Source: Gammaproteobacteria bacterium (GTDB lineage Bacteria; Pseudomonadota; Gammaproteobacteria; Pseudomonadales; Pseudomonadaceae). From it: DNA of 64,000 nt. The translations under genes were made by a program, and so were the position numbers. Under the pieces are notes generated by a model, which ran no database searches, was not told where the DNA came from, and worked only from the letters and a program-made list of their open reading frames with translations. The first letter of the stretch is position 1, and each line of letters opens with the position of its first letter. The DNA lies in the NCBI GenBank assembly GCA_018816095.1, contig JAHIWP010000064.1:22596-86595 (forward strand), read 5' to 3'. Below are positions 51,304 to 60,251 of this stretch, one piece after another.

Positions 51304-52794
51304 ATGCCCATCGATCTATCCACCGCGCTGGCGCCGGCATTGCTCGGCGTTGCCGCTGCAGCCCTTCCTCTTATTTATCTCGCTTGGTCGTTGCAGCGCC
51401 ATCTGGCGCGCCAGCAGCTGGAATTCAGCTTGCTGCAGGAGCGCCTGAGTAACGCACAACTGGCCCAAGCCGGCCTGGCGGCGCAGCTGGATGATTGCCG
51501 TGAAGAAATCGCCGAGATCAGTGAGATCAAGGCCGATCAACAGGCCGAACTGGCAGCACTGCGCCGCGAAGCTGACCTGCTGCAACAGGAACGGCAGATC
51601 GCCCGTGAAGCGGCGCAGTCCTGGGCGAGCCAGCGCGAACAGCAGGAAGCCGAAATTCGCCGCCTGGATGCATTGCGCGCTTCGCTCAGTGCCGAGCTCA
51701 AAGAACAGCAGGACAGTCATCAACAGCGTCTCAGCGATCTGCAAGGCTCGCGCGATGAGTTGCGGGCGCAGTTTGCCGAGTTGGCCGGGAAGATCTTCGA
51801 TGAGCGTGAGCAGCGCTTTGCCGAGACCAGCCAGCAGCAGCTCGGGCAGCTGCTTGACCCACTCAAGGAGCGCATCCAGTCGTTCGAAAAACGCGTGGAA
51901 GAAAGCTACCAGCAGGAAGCCCGCGAGCGTTTCTCCCTAGGCAAGGAGCTGGAGCGCCTGCAACAGCTCAATCAGCGGTTGGGGGATGAGGCGACCAACC
52001 TGACCCGCGCCCTTAAAGGGCAGAAAACCCAGGGCAATTGGGGCGAATTGGTGCTGGAAAGAGTGCTGGAGCACGCCGGCCTGGAGAAGGGCCGTGAATA
52101 CCAGACCCAGGTCAGCCTGAAGAGCGCCGACGGCGAGCGTTTCCAACCCGATGTGTTGATCCAGCTGCCGGGCGACAAGCAGGTAGTCGTGGATGCCAAG
52201 GTCAGCCTGACCGCGTACCAGCAGTTTATTGCCGCCGAAGATGAGCCGACCCGCCAGCAGGCACTGAAACAGCATGTGCAATCGTTGCGCAGCCACCTCA
52301 AAGGCTTGTCACTGAAGGACTATCAGCGCCTGGAAGGCCTGCACAGCCTGGACTTCGTGCTGCTCTTCGTGCCGATTGAGGCGGCCTTTGCCTGCGCGCT
52401 GCAGGCCGATCCCGGTTTATTTCAGGAAGCCTTCGACCAACATATCGTCATCGTCAGCCCGACGACGTTGCTCGCCACGCTGCGGGTGATCGACAGCTTG
52501 TGGCGTCAAGAACGGCAAAGTCAGAACGCCCGTGAGATTGCCGAGCGTGCCGGGGCGCTGTACGACAAGTTCGTGGCCTTTATTCAGGACCTCGATGAAG
52601 TCGGCGCACGCCTGCAGCAGCTGGACAAGGCCTATGCCGGGGCGCGCAATAAGCTGTGTGATGGCCGGGGCAATATCATCAGCCGGGTGGAAAACCTCAA
52701 GCTGCTGGGCGCCCGCGCCAGCAAGAGCCTGCCTACCGAGTTGCTCGAACAGGCGGCTGGGGTGATGGCGCTGGATGATCAAGTGGCCGAGTAG
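51304..52794 (+). CDS. rmuC: RmuC, DNA recombination-limiting nuclease-like protein
   Basis: A 496-residue protein with an N-terminal membrane helix (about residues 8-27), a long coiled coil (about 30-190) and the RmuC domain (about 195-460). The domain shows LKGQKTQGNWGELVLERVLE, PDVLIQLPGDKQVVVDAKVSLTAYQQFI (a PD-(D/E)XK-like core) and FVPIEAAFACAL. RmuC limits inversions at short inverted repeats in E. coli, probably as a nuclease. CGGAG precedes the ATG at 51304. Confidence 0.93.
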   Translation: MPIDLSTALAPALLGVAAAALPLIYLAWSLQRHLARQQLEFSLLQERLSNAQLAQAGLAAQLDDCREEIAEISEIKADQQAELAALRREADLLQQERQIAREAAQSWASQREQQEAEIRRLDALRASLSAELKEQQDSHQQRLSDLQGSRDELRAQFAELAGKIFDEREQRFAETSQQQLGQLLDPLKERIQSFEKRVEESYQQEARERFSLGKELERLQQLNQRLGDEATNLTRALKGQKTQGNWGELVLERVLEHAGLEKGREYQTQVSLKSADGERFQPDVLIQLPGDKQVVVDAKVSLTAYQQFIAAEDEPTRQQALKQHVQSLRSHLKGLSLKDYQRLEGLHSLDFVLLFVPIEAAFACALQADPGLFQEAFDQHIVIVSPTTLLATLRVIDSLWRQERQSQNAREIAERAGALYDKFVAFIQDLDEVGARLQQLDKAYAGARNKLCDGRGNIISRVENLKLLGARASKSLPTELLEQAAGVMALDDQVAE

Positions 52795-52862
52795 GGCGCA
52801 TGAGTCAGGCTGTTGAGCGAGCCTTCGCTCAACAGCCTGAGGGCTTATGGCGCGGCGTTACT

Positions 52863-54119
52863 TCAAAGCAGCAGTAATACCGCAGCACCTGCCAGCAGGC
52901 CTGCTGCCATAACCGGCAGGGTCATCAGCGCCAGCTTGCGGCCGCCAATCAGCGCGACGAGACAGGCTTTGACCACGCTGTTGCTGAGCGCGGCAAGAAA
53001 GATCCCCTGCACAGCAACCTGGGCATTGAGCTCACCTTGCGCGCTGCGCGCCAGCGACAGGGTGATGGCATCGACATCGGCCAGCCCCGAGAGCAGTGCG
53101 ACCAGGTACACGCCGACATCGCCGAGCCAGCGCTGCGCCGCTTCAACCAGTAACAGAATCAACGCCAGCAGCGAGGCAAAACGCAGGGCCGGCCCCAGTT
53201 CAAACGGGTTTTTCAGCGGCGGCTCGGCCGCTTCCTCGCTCTCTGTGCCTGCGCGGCGGAAATACAGCAGCGCACCGCTGGCGTATACCAAGGTGGCGAC
53301 GCCCAGTGGCCAGGCCAGCTGTGGCAATAGGCTGGCGTTAACCAGGCCGACTTCCAGCAGAATGCGCGGAAACATCAGGGCTGAGGTGGCGAGCAGGCCG
53401 CAGGCCAGGATCGCTTGCAAGTTACGTCCTGCCGCCAGTCGCGCCAGGGTTATGGTCATGGCGGTGGAGGAGACCATGCCGCCGAGCAATGAGGTGATCA
53501 GCAGACCACTGCGCATGCCCACCAGGCGGATCGCCACATAGGCGGCAAAGCCGATGCTGGCGATCAGTACCACCATCCACCAGATGGCGTAGGGGTTAAA
53601 TACCTGCCAGGGGCCGTAGCCCTGATTGGGCAGCGCCGGCAGCAGCACCAGGGAAATAAACAGCAGCTTCAGCGCGCCGGAGAGTTCCGCCTCGCTGAGT
53701 CGCTGCAGGGCGCTGTGCAAGGATTGCTTGAGGCTCAGCAGCAGGGCTACCGCCACCGCACCTGCTGCCGCGACGCCGGCGTACCCAGCCATGGACAGGC
53801 TGCCGAGGAGGAAGGTGATCAGCAGCGCCACTTCGCTGGTCAGGCCCATGTCGCCCAAGCGTTTCAGCTCGCCAAAGTAAGACGCCACCACCAGGACGGC
53901 AAAGCCGGCAAAGATCACCGCCCAGGCGATGACGCCAAAGTGCTCGCTGAGCAGCATGGCAAAGGCGCCAAGCAGGCTGCTCAGGGCAAAGCTGCGAATC
54001 CCCGCCACCAGCTTTGAGTCATCGGCATTGCGGCCCTGCCAGCCGCGCTCGGCACCAATCAAAAGGCCGGCGGCCAAGGCGCTGGCAAAATTCAGCAAGG
54101 TGTCGAGAGCTTCCGGCAT
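52863..54119 (-). CDS. MgtC/SapB and DUF4010 membrane protein
   Basis: A 418-residue inner-membrane protein with about 12 helices. The N-terminal MgtC/SapB-like domain (about 1-135) has LAAGLLIGAERGWQGR and GIRSFALSSLLGA. The C-terminal DUF4010 domain (about 175-410) has LITSLLGGMVSSTAMTITLA and LLSGLADVDAITLSLA. Function is unknown; MgtC proteins affect Mg2+-starvation physiology. The ATG at 54119 starts the first helix; the upstream in-frame extension is Gln/His-rich with no signal and overlaps the divergent azlC promoter, so it is rejected. Confidence 0.88.
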   Translation of the reverse strand: MPEALDTLLNFASALAAGLLIGAERGWQGRNADDSKLVAGIRSFALSSLLGAFAMLLSEHFGVIAWAVIFAGFAVLVVASYFGELKRLGDMGLTSEVALLITFLLGSLSMAGYAGVAAAGAVAVALLLSLKQSLHSALQRLSEAELSGALKLLFISLVLLPALPNQGYGPWQVFNPYAIWWMVVLIASIGFAAYVAIRLVGMRSGLLITSLLGGMVSSTAMTITLARLAAGRNLQAILACGLLATSALMFPRILLEVGLVNASLLPQLAWPLGVATLVYASGALLYFRRAGTESEEAAEPPLKNPFELGPALRFASLLALILLLVEAAQRWLGDVGVYLVALLSGLADVDAITLSLARSAQGELNAQVAVQGIFLAALSNSVVKACLVALIGGRKLALMTLPVMAAGLLAGAAVLLLL

Positions 54120-54268
54120 GAGCGCGTCCTGGGTGAACAATGCGGGCAGTTTAGCCAGTACACCCCAGGCTGTGTTGCGGCAAATCAGTGTCTGGCTGGG
54201 TTGATGCGCAAGATTGTTCAAGACGTTGTGGCTGGGATGCGGCAGGCTGTCCTGCTCAAGGAGGGCGC

Positions 54269-54982
54269 ATGAGCCGTTTGCAGCATTTTCTCTATGGTAG
54301 TCGCGACAGTATTCCAATGATCGTCGGTATTCTGCCGTTCGGTTTGATCTATGGTGCGTTGGCCAGCCTGGCCGGGCTGAGCCTCGGGCAGGCGCTGGGC
54401 ATGTCGTTGCTGGTCTATGCGGGCTCTGCGCAATTTATTGCCATCAGCCTGCTGACACTGGGCAGCGGGGCCGTGGTGATTCTGCTCACCACCTTGGTCG
54501 TCAACCTGCGCCATGTGCTCTACAGTGCGGCGCTGCAACCTTATGTGGGGCCGCTCGCGCAGCGCTGGCGGGTGCCATTGGCATTCGGCCTGACCGATGA
54601 AACCTTTGCCGTGGTGCAGCGCCGTTACTTGGCGCGCGGTATGGCCGAGCACGGGCAGTGGTACCACGCCGGGGTGGCACTGGCGTTGTATGTGTCGTGG
54701 GTGAGCAGTTCGTTGGTCGGTGCGCTGTTTGGTCAGAGCGTGCCGAACCTGGCGGGCTGGGGGCTGGATTTCGCCATGCTGGCGACCTTTATCGGCATTG
54801 TCGTGCCGGCTCTGCGCAGCCAGCCACAGATTGCCGCGGCATTGGTCGCGGGCGCAGTGGCGCTGCTGTGCCATGGCTGGCCCTACAAGCTGGGGCTGAT
54901 GGCCGCTGCGCTCAGTGGTATTGCGATTGGTGTGCTGCTGGAGCGTCGCAAAATACCGGTGGTAGCCGGGGAGGCTGGCTGA
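54269..54982 (+). CDS. azlC: AzlC-family branched-chain amino-acid exporter, large subunit
   Basis: A 237-residue membrane protein of the AzlC/YgaZ family with about six helices. PFGLIYGALASLAGLSLGQALGMS and YAGSAQFIAISLL near the N-terminus are family landmarks, followed by NLRHVLYSAALQPY. With AzlD it exports branched-chain amino acids or methionine-like substrates. AAGGAGG precedes the ATG at 54269. It overlaps azlD by one base. Confidence 0.92.
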   Translation: MSRLQHFLYGSRDSIPMIVGILPFGLIYGALASLAGLSLGQALGMSLLVYAGSAQFIAISLLTLGSGAVVILLTTLVVNLRHVLYSAALQPYVGPLAQRWRVPLAFGLTDETFAVVQRRYLARGMAEHGQWYHAGVALALYVSWVSSSLVGALFGQSVPNLAGWGLDFAMLATFIGIVVPALRSQPQIAAALVAGAVALLCHGWPYKLGLMAAALSGIAIGVLLERRKIPVVAGEAG

Positions 54983-55311
54983 TGGATATCTGGTTGCTGA
55001 TTCTTGGCATGGCGCTGATTACCTTTGCCATTCGCTACAGCCTGTTTGCCTTTCCGACGCTGCGTTTCCCGCCGCTGGTGCGCCAGGGGCTGCACTATGT
55101 GCCGACGGCGGTGCTGAGTGCGATTGTGCTGCCGGGCATGCTGATACCTGATGGCCAGCAGTGGGCATTTAATCTGCACAATGACTATCTGCTGGCGGGG
55201 GTGGCGACTATTGCCATCGCGGCCCTGACGCGGCACTTGCTGGCTACGATTGGTGGCGGTTTGTTGGTGTTCTTTGTGCTGCGCGGGTTGCTGGGGCAAT
55301 TACCGTTGTAG
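54982..55311 (+). CDS. azlD: AzlD-family branched-chain amino-acid exporter, small subunit
   Basis: A 109-residue hydrophobic protein of the AzlD/YgaH family with about four helices. The central FPTLRFPPLVRQGLHYVP followed by AVLSAIVLPGML is characteristic. Its ATG overlaps the azlC stop (TGATG), so the two subunits are made together. Substrate range is not visible in sequence. Confidence 0.9.
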   Translation: MDIWLLILGMALITFAIRYSLFAFPTLRFPPLVRQGLHYVPTAVLSAIVLPGMLIPDGQQWAFNLHNDYLLAGVATIAIAALTRHLLATIGGGLLVFFVLRGLLGQLPL

Positions 55312-55418
55312 GCGCCGCTAATTTGCTGCGGGTGCAGCAAAAAGTGCGCGCGGCTGTGGCTTTGTCGGGTGTTCTTGCAGTCAAATGCCTGACCACCTCG
55401 CAGACAGGTACACGGACG

Positions 55419-57293
55419 ATGACCGAACAATCACAATTCGCATTGCTGGGTAAAAAACGCTTTTTACCGTTTTTCATTACCCAGCTGTTGGGCGCCTTCA
55501 ACGACAACATCTTCAAGCAATCACTGATTCTCGCCATTCTGTTCAAGATCAGTTCCGGCACTGACAAGGCCTTGCTGATCAACCTCTGCGCCTTGCTGTT
55601 TATCCTGCCGTTTTTTCTGTTCTCGGCCCTCGGTGGGCAGTTTGGCGAGAAGTTCGCCAAGGACGCGCTGATCCGCAAGATCAAGTTCGCCGAGATTGTG
55701 ATCATGCTGTTAGGGGCCGCCGGTGTGCTGCTCGGCAGCCTGCCGCTAATGCTCGCGGTGCTGTTTGCCATGGGCACGCAGTCAGCGCTGTTCGGTCCGG
55801 TGAAATATTCGATTCTGCCGCAGCACCTTGAAGAACAGGAGCTGGTGGGCGGCAATGCCCTGGTAGAAATGGGCACCTTTCTGGCCATCCTCGCCGGCAC
55901 CATTGGCGCGGGGATCATCATGGCCAGCAGCGGTTATGCATCTATCGTCGCCGCCTGCGTAGTGTTGGTGGCCGTGCTCGGGTATCTGGCCAGCCGGGGG
56001 ATCCCCGCTGCGGCTGCAGCCATGCCGGAGCTCAAGCTGGACTGGAATATCCTGCGCCAGTCTTGGTTAATCATGAAGTTGGGGCTGGGCCAGCGCCCCG
56101 CGGTGTCGCGCTCGCTGGTGGGTAATTCTTGGTTCTGGTTCTTGGGTGCGGTGTACCTGACGCAGATTCCGGCCTATGCCAAAGAGTGGCTGTACGGCGA
56201 TGAAAGTGTTGTCACGCTGATCCTCACCGTGTTCTCCCTGGGGATTGGTCTGGGCTCGATGCTGTGTGAGCGCATGAGCGGGCACAAGGTGGAAATTGGC
56301 CTGGTGCCCTTCGGCTCAATCGGCCTCACGGTATTCGGTATTTTGCTGTGGTGGTTTTCCGGCGGTTTCCCCGAGGGCGCGGTGGCGCATGACTGGCTGA
56401 CGGTGTTGAGCTACAGCCAGGCGTGGTGGATTCTCGGGTCGATTCTGGGCATCGGTTTGTTTGGCGGCTTCTATATCGTGCCGCTGTATGCACTGATCCA
56501 GTCGCGTACCGTTGAACACGAGCGGGCGCGGGTGATTGCCGCCAACAACATTCTTAACGCGCTGTTTATGGTGGCCTCGGCCATTGCCTCGATCCTCTTT
56601 CTCAGCGTCGCCGAGTTGTCGATTCCGCAGCTGTTTTTGACCATTTCGCTGATGAACATCGCTGTCAACAGCTACATCTTCAAGATCGTCCCCGAATTCA
56701 GCATGCGCTTTATGATCTGGCTGCTCAGCCACTCGATGTACCGGGTTGAGCACAAGGGGCTGGAGGCGATTCCTGATGAAGGCGCGGCGGTGCTGGTGTG
56801 CAACCACGTGTCGTTTGTCGATGCGCTGCTAATTGGCGGAGCGGTGCGCCGGCCAGTGCGGTTTGTCATGTACTACAAGATCTACAACCTGCCGGTGCTT
56901 AACTTTATCTTCCGTACCGCCGGCACGGTGCCGATTGCCGGACGTAGCGAAGACCTGCTGATCTACGACGCCGCCTTCAAAAAAATCGCCGAATACCTGC
57001 GCAATGGCGAAGTGGTGTGCATCTTCCCGGAAGGCAAGTTGACCAGCGATGGCGAGCTCAATGAGTTCAAGGCCGGCATCGAACAGATCATTGCGCAGAA
57101 CCCGGTACCAGTGATCCCCATGGCATTGCAGGGCTTATGGGGCAGCTTTTTCAGCCGTGACCCGCATAAGGGTTTGTTTAAGCGTTTGTGGTCGCGCATC
57201 ACCCTGGTGGCCGGTACGCCGGTAGCACCTGAGGCGGTCAAGCGCGAACTGCTACAGACGCAGGTGGCGGCGTTACGCGGTGATCGGCTGTAG
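55419..57293 (+). CDS. LplT-type MFS transporter fused to a PlsC acyltransferase
   Basis: A 624-residue inner-membrane protein. The N-terminal part (about 1-405) is a major-facilitator transporter of the LplT lysophospholipid-flippase type (FITQLLGAFNDNIFKQ). The C-terminal part (about 430-620) is a PlsC/Aas acyltransferase with the NHVSFVD (HX4D) and FPEGKLTSDG motifs. It could flip and re-acylate lysophospholipids. In many bacteria the fusion also has an acyl-ACP synthetase domain, which is absent here. The ATG at 55419 (MTEQSQFALL) is used; the frame upstream is not convincing. Confidence 0.88.
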   Translation: MTEQSQFALLGKKRFLPFFITQLLGAFNDNIFKQSLILAILFKISSGTDKALLINLCALLFILPFFLFSALGGQFGEKFAKDALIRKIKFAEIVIMLLGAAGVLLGSLPLMLAVLFAMGTQSALFGPVKYSILPQHLEEQELVGGNALVEMGTFLAILAGTIGAGIIMASSGYASIVAACVVLVAVLGYLASRGIPAAAAAMPELKLDWNILRQSWLIMKLGLGQRPAVSRSLVGNSWFWFLGAVYLTQIPAYAKEWLYGDESVVTLILTVFSLGIGLGSMLCERMSGHKVEIGLVPFGSIGLTVFGILLWWFSGGFPEGAVAHDWLTVLSYSQAWWILGSILGIGLFGGFYIVPLYALIQSRTVEHERARVIAANNILNALFMVASAIASILFLSVAELSIPQLFLTISLMNIAVNSYIFKIVPEFSMRFMIWLLSHSMYRVEHKGLEAIPDEGAAVLVCNHVSFVDALLIGGAVRRPVRFVMYYKIYNLPVLNFIFRTAGTVPIAGRSEDLLIYDAAFKKIAEYLRNGEVVCIFPEGKLTSDGELNEFKAGIEQIIAQNPVPVIPMALQGLWGSFFSRDPHKGLFKRLWSRITLVAGTPVAPEAVKRELLQTQVAALRGDRL

Positions 57294-57523
57294 CACGCGG
57301 CCTCAGCCACTGAGGGTTGGCTCGGTGGCTGATTGATAGGTGGGACGAGCTGCTCATTCAGCCGTTGCCGGCGATTGTGGAAATCAACGCGCGTTGGGCG
57401 GAGCAAGCGTAGTTCCGCAACAGGCTGAAACCTTTGCCCGGTGTGCTGTCTGCTGCTGCGCTTGGTCATCCGGATGCGGCGGACTATGGTTGATGTTCTG
57501 CTCACGTCCATTAGGAAATCGCC
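57294..57523. other. Intergenic region before the dienelactone hydrolase
   Basis: 230 bases holding a short hairpin CCTCAG/CTGAGG just after the acyltransferase stop and no supportable gene. A 25-codon stretch ending in VEINARWAEQA and a stop at about 57411 looks protein-like but has no start and no recognised match. Confidence 0.4.
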
Positions 57524-58309
57524 ATGCCTACGAAACGTCTATTGCCCCTGTTATGCGCTGGAATGATCGGCATGGCCGATGCGGCCGTAGTGGTCAAACC
57601 GGTGCCGTATGAAATTGACAGCGAAGCCTTTGAAGGCCTGATGGTCTATGACGATGCAGTCACTACGCCGCGTCCGGGCCTGCTGATGGTGCCTAACTGG
57701 ATGGGCGTGAGTGAAAACGCAGCCACCAAGGCAGCGCTGCTGGCTGGCTACAAATACGTCATATTCGTTGCCGACATGTATGGCAAAGCGATTCGTCCGA
57801 CTAATGCCGATGAAGCCAAGGTAGCGGCCACGACGGTGCGCAGCGATAGGCCGCTGATGCGCAAGCGGGCGCAGGCGGCGGTTGAGGTGCTCAAAGCGCA
57901 GGCCGGGCAGGTGGCATTGGATACAACGTGGCTAGGCGCTATCGGTTTCTGCTTTGGTGGCGGAACTGTACTGGAACTGGCCCGTTCTGGTGCGCAACTG
58001 AAAGGCTTTGTGTCGTTCCATGGCAACCTGGATACGCCTGATCCGCGTGATGCACAAAACATTAAGGCACCTGTATTGGTGCTGCATGGCGCGGATGACC
58101 CGGCAGTGCCGCAGGAGCAGGTCGATGGCTTTGTTGCGGAGATGAAAGCGACGAAAACCGATTGGCAATTGGTCAGCTACGGCGGTGCGGTGCATTCCTT
58201 CACCAACCCGGAGGCCAATGTGCCAGGGCGCAATGAGTACCACCCGCTGGTGGCCGCTCGCGCGTTCAAGGCCATGGATAATCTGTTCGATGAAACCTTT
58301 GCCAAATAA
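57524..58309 (+). CDS. Secreted dienelactone hydrolase-family protein
   Basis: A 261-residue alpha/beta hydrolase of the dienelactone hydrolase family with a signal peptide (about 1-20, GMADAA). The catalytic triad is visible: the nucleophile cysteine in IGFCFGGG, aspartate in LHGADDPAVP and histidine in YGGAVHSFTNP. The classical enzyme is cytoplasmic and opens dienelactone in chlorocatechol breakdown; export makes that role unlikely, and the natural ester or lactone substrate is unknown. It stands alone, followed by a stem-loop. Confidence 0.88.
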   Translation: MPTKRLLPLLCAGMIGMADAAVVVKPVPYEIDSEAFEGLMVYDDAVTTPRPGLLMVPNWMGVSENAATKAALLAGYKYVIFVADMYGKAIRPTNADEAKVAATTVRSDRPLMRKRAQAAVEVLKAQAGQVALDTTWLGAIGFCFGGGTVLELARSGAQLKGFVSFHGNLDTPDPRDAQNIKAPVLVLHGADDPAVPQEQVDGFVAEMKATKTDWQLVSYGGAVHSFTNPEANVPGRNEYHPLVAARAFKAMDNLFDETFAK

Positions 58310-58318
58310 ACCGTGAAC

Positions 58319-58340
58319 GGGAAGGCCTGGCGGCCTTCCC
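58319..58340. terminator. Stem-loop after the dienelactone hydrolase gene
   Basis: GGGAAGGCC-TGGC-GGCCTTCCC is a 9-bp perfect stem 10 bases after the stop. There is no T-run, but its position between convergent genes supports a transcription end. Confidence 0.6.
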
Positions 58341-58351
58341 GAATCGTTGCT

Positions 58352-58593
58352 TAGAACCTGTTTAGAGTCTCGCGAGCTAGAGCGAGACAAGGCGCTACGT
58401 AGTAACAGCCTCTGGCTGGTCAAAGCGCCGAGGAAGCGGACTGGGCTCGCACACGAGTTTACGTGCTGTAATTGAGCATTACTCGTTTCACTCGCCCTGC
58501 GGGCCGCGCTAAAGCGCGTTAGCCGCAAGCGGCTTACCGAGGCCATTTTTAACGCCGTATCGCCGACGCGCAGCAGACTCGATATAGGTTCTA
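58352..58593. mobile_element. MITE-like repeat, copy 2
   Basis: A 242-base non-coding element with terminal inverted repeats of about 19 bases (TAGAACCTGTTTAGAGTCT at the left; TAGAACCTATATCGAGTCT read inward from the right). It shares several blocks in the same order with the copy at 46801-46941 (read on the minus strand). It is about 100 bases longer because of a central segment (about 58478-58540) that itself contains short palindromes. Its right end coincides with the stop codon of the DUF4394 gene. Confidence 0.8.
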
Positions 58594-59382
58594 CATGCCT
58601 GGCAGTATGGCTATATCAATGATATTGCCCGGCAGGCCGGCAACATCACCTAGCGTCATTGGCTTGCCGCTGGCCAGGTCCACGGTATGCAGTGTGGTGC
58701 CGGTCAGCAGGTAGGCGGTGTTGCCGCCTTTGCCGTCGCTGGCGATGTCCATTGCGGCGTTTTTCAGACCTTCGGCGACCATGCCAACCACTTGCTGAAC
58801 GCCATCGTTTGGTGGGTTTTGCAGCATCAGGCTGCTGCTGGCGAGGTCGACGTTGTACAGCGATGTCGCCTGGGTGCCGGCATAGGCGTTTGTGTAGGCC
58901 CCAGCTACCACTTGTGCACGTTTGCCTGCATAGGCGCCGTCAGCGGCGTAGGCCACTGAACCATCGACCGTTACTTCACCGGTGTCGACATTGACGCGGA
59001 AGTTGGTGCCGTCGGCGGCCAGCATGCGCATTTTGTCAGCCACCGGGTTGAAGTCGATGACCGCCTGACCGCTGCCCGGTAGCTGCTTGTTCAGGCTAGC
59101 GACCTTGCTGGCTGCGCCAGTGCTCAGGTCCAGGGTGTAGAGCTGATTGTCACCGCTCAGCGCATAGAGCATGCCGTTGGCCGGGCGTACATCGATGCCA
59201 CGCAGTGGGCTTGGGCTGCTGGCAGACATGGTCGCGGTGACTTTCTGGCTGGAGCTGTCGATTTTGAACAGCTGACCGTCGGCGCCCAGGGCCAGTAGCG
59301 TAGCGGCGCTGGCAGTGCCGGCGGCAAGGCTGAGGGTGGCAGTGGTAACGGCAGCGGTCAGCAGGGTATTGAGGCTGTTCAT
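58591..59382 (-). CDS. Secreted DUF4394 protein
   Basis: A 263-residue exported protein with signal peptide about 1-26 (GTASAATLL). The body is a DUF4394 propeller-like domain: LLALGADGQLFKID, PLRGIDVRPANGMLYALSGD, IDFNPVADKMRMLAADGTNFRVN and DGSVAYAADGAYAGK are typical. Function is unknown. The promoter-like sequence upstream (59471-59500) matches that before the nearby ECF sigma gene, so it is a likely target of that sigma factor. The stop TAG is the outermost triplet of the adjacent MITE-like repeat. Confidence 0.88.
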   Translation of the reverse strand: MNSLNTLLTAAVTTATLSLAAGTASAATLLALGADGQLFKIDSSSQKVTATMSASSPSPLRGIDVRPANGMLYALSGDNQLYTLDLSTGAASKVASLNKQLPGSGQAVIDFNPVADKMRMLAADGTNFRVNVDTGEVTVDGSVAYAADGAYAGKRAQVVAGAYTNAYAGTQATSLYNVDLASSSLMLQNPPNDGVQQVVGMVAEGLKNAAMDIASDGKGGNTAYLLTGTTLHTVDLASGKPMTLGDVAGLPGNIIDIAILPGM

Positions 59383-59470
59383 ATGCGTTCTCTCATCTGT
59401 GGTTATCCAGCATCGATGCAAGGCTGAACATCGCCTGCCTTGCAGGTGCCTCGATGAAACACCTGATAGC

Positions 59471-59500
59471 TATACCCACGAGAGAACGTTTGGATGTCGC
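59471..59500 (-). promoter_or_regulatory. ECF-type promoter upstream of the DUF4394 gene
   Basis: On the minus strand GCGACATCCAAAC is followed after 10 bases by GGGTATA. The same 13-base and 7-base blocks, 11 bases apart, lie before the ECF sigma gene (60833-60863). This is the pattern of an autoregulated ECF promoter and one of its targets. The start of the mRNA would lie about 80 bases before the DUF4394 ATG. Confidence 0.75.
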
Positions 59501-59537
59501 CGCCTGAAAATAAATTCAGTTTTTTAAAAAAATGGCC

Positions 59538-60251
59538 TCAGTTGACTGAAGCCATAACCGCGCGACCGATATATAGCACCTTGCCAGTTGGCCGGTCCTT
59601 CGGTGAGCCGCCGGCAGGTTCCAGGGTCAGTTCGAACAGCTGGCCGGGTTGTACAGCGCCAATTTGTTCGGCAGACAGTTGCAACGGTTTACCCGGTTCG
59701 ACCAGGCCGAGTGAGCGCGGGCCAATGGCCGGGTCAATCAGAGTCCAGAACTGCACAGAACGATCGGCTGGAATCTGATCTTCCAACAATGGTTGCAAAC
59801 GTAAGCCGCCAGTGCCGTCGACATGCACCACCCAACCTGGCTTGGCTGCTTCACCTGGCGCTTGCAGCACCACGGTGTAGCTGTTGGCGGCAGTATCCGT
59901 GCGCCATAGATCAGGCAGCACGGCGATGATCAGGGCAAAGGCCAGGGCGGCGCTGGTGAGGCGCCAGGTGGTCAGGCTCTGCCACCAGGTCAGCCAGCTG
60001 TTGTCGTGGCTGACGGCTGGCGTCAGGCCGAGGCTATCCTGCAGGCGTTGCCACAATTGCGCTGAGGGTGTTTGTGGCGGCAATTGGTCGCTTAGCTCAA
60101 GAAAGTGCTGCTGCCACTGCAGGGCCATTTGCGCGGCTTCGCTGTCGCTCTCAATCAGCTCGCGCACTTCAGCGGCTTCGGCCTCATCGAGCAGGCCCAG
60201 GACGTATTCGCCGATTAATGCGCGGCGTTCGGCAGGTTGCTGCGTAATCAT
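59538..60251 (-). CDS. RskA-type anti-sigma factor
   Basis: A 237-residue membrane anti-sigma factor. The cytoplasmic N-terminus (about 1-75; RALIGEYVLGLLDEAEAAEVREL) binds the sigma factor, a single transmembrane helix lies at about 93-112 and the periplasmic RskA domain follows (about 115-237; GLVEPGKPLQLSAEQIGAVQ). The ATG at 60251 overlaps the sigma stop by four bases (ATGA), so the two are coupled. No zinc-binding HXXXCXXC motif is seen. The signal that releases the sigma factor is unknown. Confidence 0.88.
   Translation of the reverse strand: MITQQPAERRALIGEYVLGLLDEAEAAEVRELIESDSEAAQMALQWQQHFLELSDQLPPQTPSAQLWQRLQDSLGLTPAVSHDNSWLTWWQSLTTWRLTSAALAFALIIAVLPDLWRTDTAANSYTVVLQAPGEAAKPGWVVHVDGTGGLRLQPLLEDQIPADRSVQFWTLIDPAIGPRSLGLVEPGKPLQLSAEQIGAVQPGQLFELTLEPAGGSPKDRPTGKVLYIGRAVMASVN

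Noticed and set aside
54120-54317. N-terminal extension of the MgtC/DUF4010 protein
   Set aside because: It overlaps azlC and its ribosome-binding site, is not hydrophobic and has no start signal; the first helix begins at the ATG at 54119.
57340-57612. 90-codon frame before the dienelactone hydrolase
   Set aside because: Overlaps the signal peptide of the hydrolase in another frame and has biased composition.
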